Shown here: one piece after another, positions 45,223 through 55,053 of the stretch
Layout: each line of letters begins with the position of its first letter
How positions within the stretch are numbered: position 1 is the stretch's first letter
Assembly (NCBI GenBank): GCA_963782555.1
Contig: CAWAKB010000003.1
Location: forward strand, 124,001-188,000
Source: Hyphomicrobium_A sp963782555
Lineage (GTDB): Bacteria; Pseudomonadota; Alphaproteobacteria; Rhizobiales; Hyphomicrobiaceae
Length of the DNA stretch: 64,000 bases
Reading direction: 5' to 3'
Program-made: the position numbers and the translations under genes
The notes under the pieces: model-generated
Told to the model about the DNA's origin: nothing
The model's database searches: none
Seen by the model: only the letters and a program-made list of their open reading frames with translations

Positions 45223-45959
45223 TGCACATCCTCGTCACACGGCCCGAGCCCGATGCTTCCGAGACGAAAGCGCAGCTTAAGGCGCGCGGACACGAGGTCA
45301 GCCTCGAGCCGGTGCTGCGCATCGCCCCGGCCGCGATCGACGAGGACACCTTCGAGCGCGCGCAGGCGGTCATTGCGACGAGCCGCAACGGGCTGCGGGC
45401 GCTTGCCACGAGCCCCACGCTTAGCTCGGCGCTTCAGCTCCCGGTGTTTACCGTGGGTCCTGGCACGGCCGATCTCGCGCACGAGCTCAAATTCCAACGC
45501 GTCATCGCCGGTGCCGGCACAGCCCGCGACCTTGCGCCTCTCATCGCCGCGCAGGCCGATCCGGCGAAGGGCGCGCTCGTGCACGTTGCCGGCGAGATCA
45601 TCGCTTTCGATATCGCCGCGGCGCTGGCCAAGAGCGGCTTTGAAGTCCGCAGCCTCACCGCCTACCGCGCGCTTGCCGCCACATCGCTCAGCCCGACAAC
45701 GGCCAAGAAGATCGCCGCGGGCACGCTCGACGCGGTCATCTTGATGTCGCCGCGAAGCGCCGACATTTTTGCACAACTTGTCGCAGATGCCGGTCTCACA
45801 GAGAGCGCCCGCCGGCTCGTCTTTCTCTGTCTCTCGCAGGCGGTTGCAGCCGCGCTGCAGAGCCTCACACCGACCCGGATCGAGATCGCCGACGCACCCA
45901 ATTCAGCCGCAATGCTCGCCGCCGTGGGGCGGCTGGCAAGCGGAAGCCGAGGAGTGTAG
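45222..45959 (+). CDS. hemD: uroporphyrinogen-III synthase
   Basis: Cyclises hydroxymethylbilane to uroporphyrinogen III. 245 residues; the fold is weakly conserved, but HILVTRPEPDASETKAQL, VIATSRNGLRAL, FTVGPGTADLA, SLTAYRALAA and AVILMSPRSADIFAQL fit HemD. The ATG overlaps the hemC stop as TGATG (1-base overlap), showing tight coupling. Confidence 0.9.
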   Translation: MHILVTRPEPDASETKAQLKARGHEVSLEPVLRIAPAAIDEDTFERAQAVIATSRNGLRALATSPTLSSALQLPVFTVGPGTADLAHELKFQRVIAGAGTARDLAPLIAAQADPAKGALVHVAGEIIAFDIAAALAKSGFEVRSLTAYRALAATSLSPTTAKKIAAGTLDAVILMSPRSADIFAQLVADAGLTESARRLVFLCLSQAVAAALQSLTPTRIEIADAPNSAAMLAAVGRLASGSRGV

Positions 45960-46054
45960 TTTAGCGTCAAAACAACCTGATAGGTCTTGAGTCGCCCTAG
46001 CCGCCAAGAGCTGGTATGCGGCGCGGAGGCCAAAGTTGAGGTGTTTGAGCTCTC

Positions 46055-47791
46055 ATGAATACCAAAAAGGACGAACCCGGAAAGAAGGAGACGCCGGGTG
46101 CTGCCGGTCCGGGCAGCAACCGGCCACACGCGACGATCGACCTCAAGGCGACGGTGGTCGATCCCAAGGTGGGCAAGGAGCCGACCAAAGAGCCTGCCAA
46201 GGACGACAAGACCGCCAAGGATGAGAAACCGGCCCCCGCCGCTACCCCCGTGGGGACGGCAGCGCCTCGTGCGACCGCAAGCGGTGCCGGCGCACCCCAG
46301 TCGGCAAAGCCGAGGCCCGGCGCACCAACTCCAGATCAGCGCGAGCGACCGCAGAGCCCGGCATCGGCACAGCAGCCTGTTAAATCGGCCGGCTCAGGCG
46401 GTTTCTTCACGCACCTTGCTGCCGGCATAGCCGGCGGCGTGGTGGCGCTGCTCGCCGCCGACTTCCTCGCCTCCCAGCTGGGCCTCAGCGGATCGGGGGA
46501 CCAGGCGGGCATCACGACATCCCTGCAGCAGCGCATCGAGGCGTTGGAAAGCCACAGCAAGGGCAATGCCGCGACGGCAGAGCTCGCCTCCCGCCTCAAG
46601 GCCGCCGAGGCCAGGGTCGGAAAGCTGGACGGCCTCAACGGCAAGATCGATAAGCTCTCTCAGGCACAAGGCGCACTTTCGCAGGACGTGAAGTCGCTCG
46701 ATGCCAAAGTCGGAACGCAAGGCGGTGACGCCGACACTGCGGCACGCCTCACGAAGCTCGAGGACAAGCTCTCCGCCTTATCCGAAGCCGCAGCACACGA
46801 TCCCGAAGGCGGCTTGCCACAGCTCGCAGCCGTGACCGGAAAGATCACCGACCTCGAATCGACGGTGAACAACCAGCTCGATGCCTTGCGCAAGAGCGTC
46901 ACCGAGGAGATCGATACGCGGTTGACGGCGGCGACCGCGGCCAGTGAAGCCGCCAAGTCCGGAACCCAACGCATCGACCGCGACCTCGCCGGCATCAAGG
47001 CCGACGACGCCCAGCTCACGGCCCGCATCAACGCCCTCAACGCGGAGGGCCAGCGCGCAGGCGAGACGTTGCGCACGACGCAGGAGGAGCTGACACGGCT
47101 CAAAGTGGACCTCAACGCGCGTCTTCCGAACTTTGCCAGGCCCGAGGACGTCAGTGCAGCGACAATGCCGCTCGCCGAGAAGCTCAACTCTTTGCAAAAA
47201 GAGGTTCAGGGCGTCGTCAAAGGTGAGGAGAACCGCAAAGCGACGGCAGAGCGCATCGTCTTGTCTCTGGAGCTTGCAAACCTCAAGCGCGCGATCGACC
47301 GCGGTGGGGCATTTGCGTCGCAGCTTGCCGAGGCACGCAAGCTCTCCGACGGCACCGTCAACTTGGCGCCCTTGGCCAGCTTCGTCGACACGGGCGTGCC
47401 AACGCTCGCCGACCTGAGGCAGGACTTTAAGTCCGTGGCCTTCAGGATCATCGACGCGGGCCAACAACGCGCGGATGGCTCGATCATGGATCGCCTGCTC
47501 GCCGGGGCGAAATCGGTGGTACGCGTGCGTAAGATCAGCCACGAGTCCGACGACAGAAGCGTCGAGGCGGTGGTCGCGCGCATGGAGGCTGCGCTCAAGG
47601 AGGATCGGCTGGGCGACGTCGTGGAGCAGGCAAAGACGCTGCCGCCGGCCGCGCAGGACGCCGCCGGCGATTTCCTCGCCAAGGTCGAAGCGCGCAACAC
47701 TGTCGACAAGGCGCTCGCCTCGGTCGAGGGGCAGCTAAAAGCCTCGCTCGTAGCGCCGGCGGCCGGTGCCCCGGGCACGGCCAAAGAGTAG
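46055..47791 (+). CDS. mitofilin (Mic60)-domain inner-membrane protein
   Basis: 578 residues: a disordered Pro/Ala/Lys N-terminal region, one transmembrane helix (about 112-135, FTHLAAGIAGGVVALLAADFL), a long coiled-coil (about 145-395) and the C-terminal mitofilin signature (about 400-560, AERIVLSLELANLKRAID, FKSVAFRIIDAG). Alphaproteobacterial Mic60 is the known bacterial ancestor of the mitochondrial crista-junction protein and shapes intracytoplasmic membranes. It sits in the heme operon between hemD and hemY, its typical position. Confidence 0.9.
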   Translation: MNTKKDEPGKKETPGAAGPGSNRPHATIDLKATVVDPKVGKEPTKEPAKDDKTAKDEKPAPAATPVGTAAPRATASGAGAPQSAKPRPGAPTPDQRERPQSPASAQQPVKSAGSGGFFTHLAAGIAGGVVALLAADFLASQLGLSGSGDQAGITTSLQQRIEALESHSKGNAATAELASRLKAAEARVGKLDGLNGKIDKLSQAQGALSQDVKSLDAKVGTQGGDADTAARLTKLEDKLSALSEAAAHDPEGGLPQLAAVTGKITDLESTVNNQLDALRKSVTEEIDTRLTAATAASEAAKSGTQRIDRDLAGIKADDAQLTARINALNAEGQRAGETLRTTQEELTRLKVDLNARLPNFARPEDVSAATMPLAEKLNSLQKEVQGVVKGEENRKATAERIVLSLELANLKRAIDRGGAFASQLAEARKLSDGTVNLAPLASFVDTGVPTLADLRQDFKSVAFRIIDAGQQRADGSIMDRLLAGAKSVVRVRKISHESDDRSVEAVVARMEAALKEDRLGDVVEQAKTLPPAAQDAAGDFLAKVEARNTVDKALASVEGQLKASLVAPAAGAPGTAKE

Positions 47792-47800
47792 GGGGCGGAC

Positions 47801-49549
47801 ATGCTGCGCTTAATCAGCTTTCTGCTTGCGGTCGCCATCCTCGCCGCCGGACTGGCCTGGCTCGCCGACCGCCCCGGCGAGCTCATGGTCCAGTGGCAGG
47901 GCTATGAAATCGAAACCAGCGTGTTTCGTGCGATAGTGCTGCTGGTCACGCTGATCGTGGTGCTGCTCGGCGTCTGGTCGCTCTTACGCCATGCCTGGAA
48001 CAGCCCCGCGGCCGTCGGCAGTCATCTGGCCAAGCGCCGGCAGAAGCTTGGGCTCGATGCGCTGTCGAGCGGCATGATCGCGCTCGGCGCCGGCGACCGG
48101 GCCGCGGCCATGCGCTCCGCCATCCAGGCGCGCAAGTCGCTGCCCAACGAGCCGCTGACCCACCTGTTGCGGGCTCAGGCCGCGCAGCTCTCCGGCGACC
48201 GCACTACGGCGCGGCGCATCTTCGAGGCGATGCTGGCCACGCCAGACACCGAGCAGCTCGGCTTGAGAGGTCTTTATCTCGAGGCGCAGCGCGAGGGCGA
48301 GACGGAAGCGGCCCGCCACTTCGCCGAGCGCGCCGTCACGCTCAATCCGAAGCTCGCCTGGGCGGTCGATGCGCTCTTTGACGTGCAGTGCCGCCAGTCG
48401 GATTGGGCGGGTGCGCTGGAAACGCTGGCAACCGCGCGCAAGAACGGGCACATCGAGCGGGCGAAGGCAGATCGCAAGCGCGCCGTGCTGCTGACCGCAC
48501 AGGCACAGGGCGCGGAGGAGAACGACCCCGAGCGTGCACTCAACCTGGCGCTCGAGGCGCACGGGCTCGCACCCGACCTCGTGCCGGCGGCAGCGATCGC
48601 TGGGCGGCTGCTCGCCTCGCGCGGGAATACGCCGCGCGCCGCCAAGATCCTGCAAAGGACGTGGAGCCGCGCGCCCCATCCCGATCTCGCCACCGCCTAT
48701 GCCTATGCGCGCATCGGCGACAGCCCGCGCGACCGCCTCGACCGCGTCAAGCAGCTCGCCGCCTTGAGCCCCAACTCGCCCGAGGGACCGATCGCGGAGG
48801 CGATCGCCGCCATCGAGGCCCGCCAGTACGACGAGGCGCGCATAGCCCTGGAGCCTCTGCTCGCCGGCCGCCTCACCCAGCGCGTCGCCACCCTCATGGC
48901 CCGCGTCGAGGGCGAGCAGCACGGCGACAAGGGCCGCGTACGCGAATGGCTCGCACGCGCGGTCAATGCCCCGCGCGATCCCGCCTGGACCGCCGACGGC
49001 GTTGTCGCCGACCACTGGGCACCGATCTCGCCGGTCACCGGCGCGCTCGATGCCTTCCGCTGGCGCGTTCCGGTCGAGTTGGTGGATAGGGGCGACGGCG
49101 AGACGCTGGCCGCCAAGCTCGAGGAGCTCGTGGCGCTCGGCGGCCCGCGCGGGGGCAGCGACGACGTTGCGGCCGCGCGACACAACACGGAGGCCGCAAC
49201 GACGATCGAGGTCGTGCCGGTCGAGGAGCCAAAACCGGTGCGCGGAACGCGCGAGACGAAGTCGGAGCCGTCTGCCGTCGAGGCACCGACCGGCAGCAAG
49301 CCTGCGGAAGGCTCAACGACGACCGTGCCCTCAAAGCCCGCTGCCGAGACCGCGCCCGCTGCCCGCCAGAACGCCCGCGACTCCTCGGTGCCACCCACGT
49401 CAAGCACGCGGACGAAGGCGCAGACCCAATCCGAGGCGCGCCGCAAGCCCGAGCCGCGCATCTTCGTGGCACCCCCCGCGCCCGACGATCCGGGGCCCGA
49501 AGGCTCGCAGGACGAGATCGCCCCGCCTCTGCGCACCAAGCCCGCTTGA
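47801..49549 (+). CDS. hemY: HemY-like TPR membrane protein
   Basis: 582 residues: two N-terminal transmembrane helices (about 3-24 and 42-66) separated by PGELMVQWQGYEIETS, the HemY_N signature, then a TPR-type helical region (about 90-415) and a Pro/Ser/Thr-rich tail. In alphaproteobacteria this protein (Orf52) occurs directly after mic60, nine bases away here, and is linked to membrane organisation and heme genes. The biochemical role is not established. Confidence 0.88.
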   Translation: MLRLISFLLAVAILAAGLAWLADRPGELMVQWQGYEIETSVFRAIVLLVTLIVVLLGVWSLLRHAWNSPAAVGSHLAKRRQKLGLDALSSGMIALGAGDRAAAMRSAIQARKSLPNEPLTHLLRAQAAQLSGDRTTARRIFEAMLATPDTEQLGLRGLYLEAQREGETEAARHFAERAVTLNPKLAWAVDALFDVQCRQSDWAGALETLATARKNGHIERAKADRKRAVLLTAQAQGAEENDPERALNLALEAHGLAPDLVPAAAIAGRLLASRGNTPRAAKILQRTWSRAPHPDLATAYAYARIGDSPRDRLDRVKQLAALSPNSPEGPIAEAIAAIEARQYDEARIALEPLLAGRLTQRVATLMARVEGEQHGDKGRVREWLARAVNAPRDPAWTADGVVADHWAPISPVTGALDAFRWRVPVELVDRGDGETLAAKLEELVALGGPRGGSDDVAAARHNTEAATTIEVVPVEEPKPVRGTRETKSEPSAVEAPTGSKPAEGSTTTVPSKPAAETAPAARQNARDSSVPPTSSTRTKAQTQSEARRKPEPRIFVAPPAPDDPGPEGSQDEIAPPLRTKPA

Positions 49550-49644
49550 GGCGCCAAACGACCGCTTGATGCTCGAGCGTTACCTGCGAACTTGCATTCG
49601 GGGATGGCCGGCGCTATCCCTCCGCGCTGACGCCATCAGGCAAA

Positions 49645-49720
49645 GCCGCAATAGCTCAGTTGGTAGAGCACGTCATTCGTAATGACGGGGTCGGGGGTTC
49701 GAGTCCCTCTTGCGGCACCA
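49645..49720 (+). tRNA. tRNA-Thr (anticodon CGT)
   Basis: Cloverleaf: acceptor GCCGCAA/TTGCGGC, D arm TAGCTCAGTTGGTAGAGCA, anticodon stem CGTCA/TGACG around TTCGTAA (anticodon 49678-49680), T arm GGGGGTTCGAGTCCCTC, discriminator A, encoded CCA. It reads the ACG threonine codon. Confidence 0.96.
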
Positions 49721-49743
49721 GCGCCCTTCGGATGACCTCCCGA

Positions 49744-51117
49744 TCACGTCATCGACGTCCAAATTGGTGCACGAGCAGCGCCCGTGCGGCGGCGCTCCCA
49801 CATGGTCTCGTAGAGATCCTGAAGGGCCAGCGTATAGGCTGCGACATCAAACAGCGGCGTGGTCAGGCGATTACACTGGAGCTTGGCCTTGCAGGCATCG
49901 AGGCGGCCTGGCTCGGTTGCCAGCGCGAACGCAACGGCGAGATAGTCTTCCTCGCTCGCGGTGACCAGCTCGGGAAGGCCGATCGCGTGCAACAGGCTCC
50001 CGGCGACGCGAGATGCGAAAGTGTCGCCGACGCAGGTCACGATCGGCACGCCGGTCCAGAGCGAATCGCTTGCCGTCGTGTGTGCGCCACAAGGGTTGGT
50101 GTCGAGCACGAGATCGGCGAGCTGCAGGCGACCGAGGTGCTCGCTCTGCTCCATGTGCGGCGCGAAAACGAGGCGATCCGGCGATATGCCGCGCCGCAGG
50201 GCCTCCCCCCGCAGATTGCCCTCCGCCCGCTCGGCGCATAGCAGCCACAGGACGCTGCCCGGCGTCTCTGCGAGCAGGCGGCACCACAGATCGAAAACCT
50301 GTGGCGTGAATTTGTAGGCCTGATTGAAGCAGCAGAAAACAAAGCCCGTTTCCGGCAAGCCGACCTCGGAGCGCGCCGGCTTGCGGCCAATCTCGCCTTT
50401 GCGGCCGTGCGGCTGGTAGGAATGCGGCATGTAGGCGAAGGCTTCCGAATAATCGGATGCAGCCGCCATCGGCGTCATGAACGGATCTGTAATGATGTAG
50501 TCGCAGATTTCAGCGCCGAGCGTCCCGGAATAGCCAAGAAAGTTCACCTGGACCGGTGCGGGCCGCAGCATCATGACGCCGGTGCGGGCACCAAATGTGT
50601 AGCCTTTGAGATCGACCAGAATGTTGATCCCGGCGCCGTGAACGGCATGCGCAGTCTCGGTGTCGCTCAGCGCCGACACGTCGTGAAAGACATCGAAGGC
50701 GTCGCTGATGCGGCGACGCATTGTCCCTCCATCTTCGGCGCCGAAGGAGAAGGCATGCAGCTCGCAGCGCTCGCGATCATGCGCCTCGAAAGTCTCGATC
50801 AGCAGCCGCGCGGTCGCGTGGTCATGAAAATCACTTGAAAGATAGCCGATGCGGAGCTTGTCACGCGCGGTCAGATCGAAATGAAAGGCGAGCGTATTCC
50901 GCTCCGGCATGCTTGCTGCGACGCGATTTCGCGTCCACAGCTCCGAGCAGAAGCGTTGCTCCCGTGCGCTTATGCCGGGTACCGACAGGAGCTGGAAAGG
51001 AGGAAGCCGGCCCGACCGGTCTTCGGCAAGCAGCGCGCGCATGTGCGAGGCCGATTGGGCGAACTCGTCCCACTCACACATTTCCCGGCTGCGGCTTAGA
51101 GAGCCGATGCGCGTCAT
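49744..51117 (-). CDS. O-GlcNAc transferase-like glycosyltransferase (GT41), lacking the usual N-terminal TPRs
   Basis: 457 residues containing the two catalytic Rossmann-like halves of GT41: KLRIGYLSSDFHDHATARL, VDLKGYTFGARTGVM, PAPVQVNFLGYSGTLGA, DYIITDPFM, FCCFNQAYKFTPQVFDLWCRLL, LVLDTNPCGAHTTASDSLWTGVPIVT and SRVAGSLLHAIGL. It starts only about 20 residues before the conserved CEWDEF segment, while family members normally carry many TPRs in front. The in-frame sequence upstream is not TPR-like and hits a stop, and the ATG lacks a clear ribosome site. Probably an N-terminally truncated gene, or a short GT41 form. Confidence 0.75.
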   Translation of the reverse strand: MTRIGSLSRSREMCEWDEFAQSASHMRALLAEDRSGRLPPFQLLSVPGISAREQRFCSELWTRNRVAASMPERNTLAFHFDLTARDKLRIGYLSSDFHDHATARLLIETFEAHDRERCELHAFSFGAEDGGTMRRRISDAFDVFHDVSALSDTETAHAVHGAGINILVDLKGYTFGARTGVMMLRPAPVQVNFLGYSGTLGAEICDYIITDPFMTPMAAASDYSEAFAYMPHSYQPHGRKGEIGRKPARSEVGLPETGFVFCCFNQAYKFTPQVFDLWCRLLAETPGSVLWLLCAERAEGNLRGEALRRGISPDRLVFAPHMEQSEHLGRLQLADLVLDTNPCGAHTTASDSLWTGVPIVTCVGDTFASRVAGSLLHAIGLPELVTASEEDYLAVAFALATEPGRLDACKAKLQCNRLTTPLFDVAAYTLALQDLYETMWERRRTGAARAPIWTSMT

Positions 51118-51226
51118 ACAGCGGCGTCCGCAACGGGTTGCTCGCGCGGTATGTCGAGACTGGCGAGCATGGCATCGCCCTTCGGCAGAAATAGAGCCGC
51201 AGTATCCTTAGGTCGACCTCGTAGCC

Positions 51227-52189
51227 TCACAAATCCAAAACCAGCAGATCGCCCTTGGCGCGAGAAACGCAAGCGAGGAACAGGCCTTCGGCCTTCTGTT
51301 CGTCCGACAGGCGTTTGTCGCGGTGATCCGCTTCGCCCTCCAACACCTTCACCTTGCAGGTCCCGCACATCCCTTGCTCACAGGACGTGGGTATCTCTCA
51401 CGCCCTTCTCTTCCAGGAAAGCCGTGACGGTCTTGTCGCCTGGGATTTTGAAGACGGCCCCGGTGCTGGCGATCTTCACCTCGAAGACCTTGTCGAGGAT
51501 GGCGTCGGGCACCTTCGCGGTAAATCGCTCAACGTGGATGCGTTCTTCGGGCCAGCCTTTTTCCTTGGCCATTTTTAGGATCGGGTCTTGCCACCAGTCC
51601 CGCAGATGAAGAGCTGCGTGTCCTCGGGCTGTGCCGCAAGGATCTCCGCCGGATTGAGCAGCTGGTTCTGCTCGCGCGCCTCGTAATAGAACTTTGTGTC
51701 TTCCGCGAAGCTCGACGCGTCGATCAATCCGCGGAACGCTTCCGGCGACATGAGCGCGTACACATAATGCAGCTCGAAGGGTATCCCTTGCGACTTCAGA
51801 TGGTCGGCGACGCTCAAAATCGGCGTCACGCCGATGCCTCGCGCCAGCAATATGGCCCGCTTCGTAGCGCGCGGAACGCGGAAACGGTTGCGCGGCAGGC
51901 TGACCTGCAACGTGTCGCCGACGTTCACGTCCAGATGCAGCGCCTTCGACCCGCCCCGGCTGTTGGGGTCCTTCCATACGCCGATGACGTAGCGATTGCG
52001 CTCCGTTGAGCTGTTGCACAGCGAGTATTGGCGCACGAGATCGCCGGGGATCGTCACGTCGATGTGCGACCCGGCGGAGAAGGCGGGAAGCTCCGCTCCG
52101 TTGGGATCGACCAGCTCAAACGCGACAATGTTGTGAGCCTCGTCTGTCTTCTTAGCCACAATGACCGGGCGTAGGGCGTCGTCAGTCAC
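51227..52189 (-). pseudogene. VanB-like phthalate-dioxygenase-reductase family gene with two compensating frameshifts
   Basis: Class IA oxygenase reductase: flavin domain (GTG 52189 start with GGAGGG; FSAGSHIDVTIPG, RQYSLCNSS), NAD domain (LLARGIGVTPILS) and a C-terminal plant-type 2Fe-2S domain (CEQGMCGTCKVKVLEGE...FLACVSRAKGDLLVLDL). The frame changes near 51590-51600 after FICGTGG into a frame carrying KMAKEKGWPEERIHVERF and TVTAFLEEKGV, then returns near 51400 for the cluster domain. The start and stop are again in phase (321 codons, normal size), so one insertion and one deletion explain it. No oxygenase subunit is nearby. Confidence 0.82.
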
Positions 52190-52512
52190 TCCGCATCCCC
52201 TCCAATTTGGTGTCCGGGCAGGCGACACATCAGGTATGTGCAATTTTTGTGCCCAGTCGTCCGTCGCAAATGGCGCAGGGGGCACGGCGCATACGGGACT
52301 CCTGGGCAGCACGCTGCTTCTTAGTGAGATGCAATGAACTTGCATTGCTGGCTCGCAACCAGCGGCCTGCTACTCGGCATTCTTTGCATAGGCGCCATGC
52401 GCGCAAACGACCCGGGAACCGTTGCCGCACTTGCGAAGTTTGGCGATTGCTCGATCGACGCGAAGACCGCTCGACGCGGGACGGACATCTGGTTGTTTGG
52501 GAAGGAAGTAAG
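52190..52512. other. 323-bp region between the reductase and a small membrane-protein gene
   Basis: No supported gene. A 68-codon open frame (52334-52540) begins with a hydrophobic stretch but overlaps the next gene and has no family signal, so it is not called. The region should hold divergent promoters. Confidence 0.4.
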
Positions 52513-52893
52513 ATGCCTCACTTTGGTGAGACGATTGTGAATTCGATTGCCGTCTTCATCCTTGCTGGAATGATGCTGCTGCCCCTGGTCAATCTCTTCG
52601 TCGGCGCCATCGTCGGGGCCGGCGTGAGCGGGACCATCGGCCTTTTCGCCGGAGCGCTGCTTGCATTCCTTATTATGGCGGTCGAGATCGCGCTGCTTCG
52701 GGCCCGTGATCGGCAACCTACGGCAGACGCGGACCAAACCCAGCAGCGCGCCATGTTTCCTTCTGGAAACTTAAGCCGCGCGATCGTCAGTCTCGCCGAA
52801 TGGCGGCAACGCAGGATGGGGTTCGCCATCGCCCGAGGCCGCAGTTTGGGCGACCAGGAGCCTTCGTACGAGGAGCCTCGGCAAGCCGCCTAG
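52513..52893 (+). CDS. small membrane protein of unknown function
   Basis: 126 residues with two transmembrane helices (about 9-32 and 38-60; SIAVFILAGMMLLPLVNLFV and TIGLFAGALLAFLIMAVEIALL), then a basic cytosolic tail rich in Arg and Gln. ATG 52513 is preceded by GAAGGAAG. I do not recognise the family. Confidence 0.6.
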   Translation: MPHFGETIVNSIAVFILAGMMLLPLVNLFVGAIVGAGVSGTIGLFAGALLAFLIMAVEIALLRARDRQPTADADQTQQRAMFPSGNLSRAIVSLAEWRQRRMGFAIARGRSLGDQEPSYEEPRQAA

Positions 52894-53005
52894 CCGTTAG
52901 AGCGTCACGCGTTGGAGCGGCGCATACCGGCGGTGTCCCCGTACTTTCCCAATGACGTCCATGGCGCCGCCGCTGATCTTCAAGATCTCCTGCCTATCGA
53001 GTTCG

Positions 53006-54499
53006 TCATGCCGTCACGCCCAGCCAGCCCCCGGTGAACCCTGCCCGGGTGAGGCCCCTGCGCAGATGCGGGCTCTTGCGCATCAGTCGCCAGACCAGCT
53101 CGGAGCGATAATTCTCGATCATGCCGACGATGGGGCCCTGGTCGATGCCGAGATAGTCGCTGGCCACCCATCCGAATCCCGGAATGCAGTGCCCTTGCGC
53201 CAGCGGAACCTTGAAATCGAAACTCGGGTTGAAGGAATTGAGGAACCCATAGGTCGCGTAGATGTGCGCGCCGAAGCGGCGCTTTATCTCGTGCACGGCC
53301 GGAAGCACGATCTCGGGAGCAAAAGCGATCGAAGCGACAAGCGCGGTCGGCGCCAGCGTTCCATCGTCGTAGCTTTGAGGTCCCGCCGCTCCGCGGGCGG
53401 CATAGGCACGAAACGTGCGCGGCTTGCCCTCGTACTCGCATGTGACGTTGGCGGGGCCGTCCGAGGCGCTGACGCCCCAGACGTCGACGCCATAATCCTT
53501 CCAGCCAAGCGGATTGGCGATCGCATACGCCCTTTGCGCATAGACGGCGCGGCGGTTGTTCTCGAAATAGTCGATCCCGCGGGATCGCAGGTAGGCGTCC
53601 TGCAGTCCGCGGAAGTCGACCCAAGTCTGGCAATATTGATGGCCGAACAACGGCGCGAAGGCCAGATGCGGCAGCCCGAACTCGGAGTTCCAGGACTGAT
53701 CATATGTGCTCGTCCACGCGCCCCAGGCACTGGCGTCGACCGGATGGGTCGGCGAGCCGAGAGCCAGCAGGTAAATGATCATAGCCTCGTTGTACCCGCG
53801 CCAATCGAATCGAAGGAAACCAGATTCTGGGGTCCAGCCGTGGCTGATCGCGGGGGGGCGAGGTTGCGCCCATCGCCAATCGACCCGGCCGTAGATCGCT
53901 TCCGCGAGCGTGCGGATTTCAACCTCGTCGACGTGGCCGCGATTGAAATAAGCCTGGCAGAACAGCACACCGCCGAGCAGCAGCGCCGTGTCCACCGTCG
54001 ACAGCTCCGACTGGCCCACGCGCACGCCGGTTTCGGGGTTCAAGTAGTGATAGAAGAAGCCACGGTAGCCGGCCGTTCCAGATGCCTCGGGACCTTGCGG
54101 TGCGCGCTCGAGGAACCGCAAGGTATTGAGCACGCGCTCGATGGCTTGCTTGCGCGTGATGAACCCGCGCTCGGCTCCAATGGGATAAGCGGTGAGCGCA
54201 AAACCGACAGCGGCGATGCTCGCCGCCGACGCCGACGGATAGCGGTCGCGGGCCAACCCGGTGATGGGATCGGTCGTGTCCCAGAAAAACTGGAAGGTGC
54301 GCTTCTGCACATCGGCGATGAGCGCATCGCCGCGCCGTTGCGGAGCCGAGCGTCCCGTCGGCGCAGGCATGTCTCGCGCGAGAAGCGGGAGGGAGCCGCC
54401 TGCCAGAAGACCCAATCCGCCCAACAGGAGCGATCGTCTGCTGGGTATGAACCCTGCCGCGGCGCGGACTGACCCGTCTCGCGTTGATGGTCTTGCCAT
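53006..54499 (-). CDS. Tat-exported glycoamylase-family (PF10091) protein
   Basis: 497 residues. The N-terminus has a twin-arginine signal (SRRSLLLGGLGLLAGG, about 20-40). The body is the alpha/alpha-barrel called glycoamylase (PF10091): ADVQKRTFQFFWDTTDPITGLARDR, GFFYHYLN, ELSTVDTALLLGG, WNSEFGLPHLAFAPLFGHQY, GVSASDGP and GFLNSFNP. Members include GH144 beta-1,2-glucanases and other beta-glucan enzymes, so a periplasmic cyclic or linear beta-glucan is a plausible substrate; this is inference. Confidence 0.85.
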   Translation of the reverse strand: MARPSTRDGSVRAAAGFIPSRRSLLLGGLGLLAGGSLPLLARDMPAPTGRSAPQRRGDALIADVQKRTFQFFWDTTDPITGLARDRYPSASAASIAAVGFALTAYPIGAERGFITRKQAIERVLNTLRFLERAPQGPEASGTAGYRGFFYHYLNPETGVRVGQSELSTVDTALLLGGVLFCQAYFNRGHVDEVEIRTLAEAIYGRVDWRWAQPRPPAISHGWTPESGFLRFDWRGYNEAMIIYLLALGSPTHPVDASAWGAWTSTYDQSWNSEFGLPHLAFAPLFGHQYCQTWVDFRGLQDAYLRSRGIDYFENNRRAVYAQRAYAIANPLGWKDYGVDVWGVSASDGPANVTCEYEGKPRTFRAYAARGAAGPQSYDDGTLAPTALVASIAFAPEIVLPAVHEIKRRFGAHIYATYGFLNSFNPSFDFKVPLAQGHCIPGFGWVASDYLGIDQGPIVGMIENYRSELVWRLMRKSPHLRRGLTRAGFTGGWLGVTA

Positions 54500-55053
54500 A
54501 TTGCCCTCTAAACAAGCACAAGGTTGTTGGCGCAGATGTCAGCACTGCCCGGGCCGAGGTGGATCCCTGCGGGCAACATTCGAAGTGTCACTCGGCGTTC
54601 GGCGCCGAGTGGTATTTGAGGTTGTGTGTGATGTCGTGGAGGCTTATGCGCCCGCGGCGCTGCCCCTCTGCACGGTTAGCTGCGTATGCAGCGATTTGGG
54701 CGAGATTGCGATTCCAGTACAGGGGATTGATCGCGTTTCGTTACGCAAACGTAATAGCTTTGCAGCGTCAAAAACGGAATCGCGATACAGCGTGATGGCG
54801 CGCGGCCAGCAGAGACGCGCAATTCTGGGACTGAGCCCGCTCGAATTGTCACAGACGACGCACCCGCTCAGAGACGTTAGGACGCAGGGTCTGTCGGTCT
54901 TGGATGCGCGGATTGAGTCCGGGCGGTAAGAAGGATCTTAAATCAGGCCGGAAATTGCCATGCAGTTTAGAAACGATCGGACATCGGCGGACTGTTCTGC
55001 TTTGGGTCAAAAATCCCCAACGCCCCAACGCGCACCTTAGCGGAGATAGCGTC
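54500..55053. other. 554-bp intergenic region with several dyads
   Basis: No gene is supported. It contains a hairpin CACTCGGC/GCCGAGTG (54589-54596, 54604-54611), a small dyad TTACG-CAAA-CGTAA (54741-54754) and the widely spaced inverted pair GCGATTCC (54708-54715)/GGAATCGC (54776-54783). Composition is less GC-rich than nearby genes. It lies between two divergent genes and is probably a promoter region or remnant of a lost gene. Confidence 0.4.

Noticed and set aside
52334..52540. Possible 68-residue secreted peptide
   Set aside because: Hydrophobic start is suggestive, but it overlaps the better supported gene at 52513, has no clear ribosome site and no family similarity.
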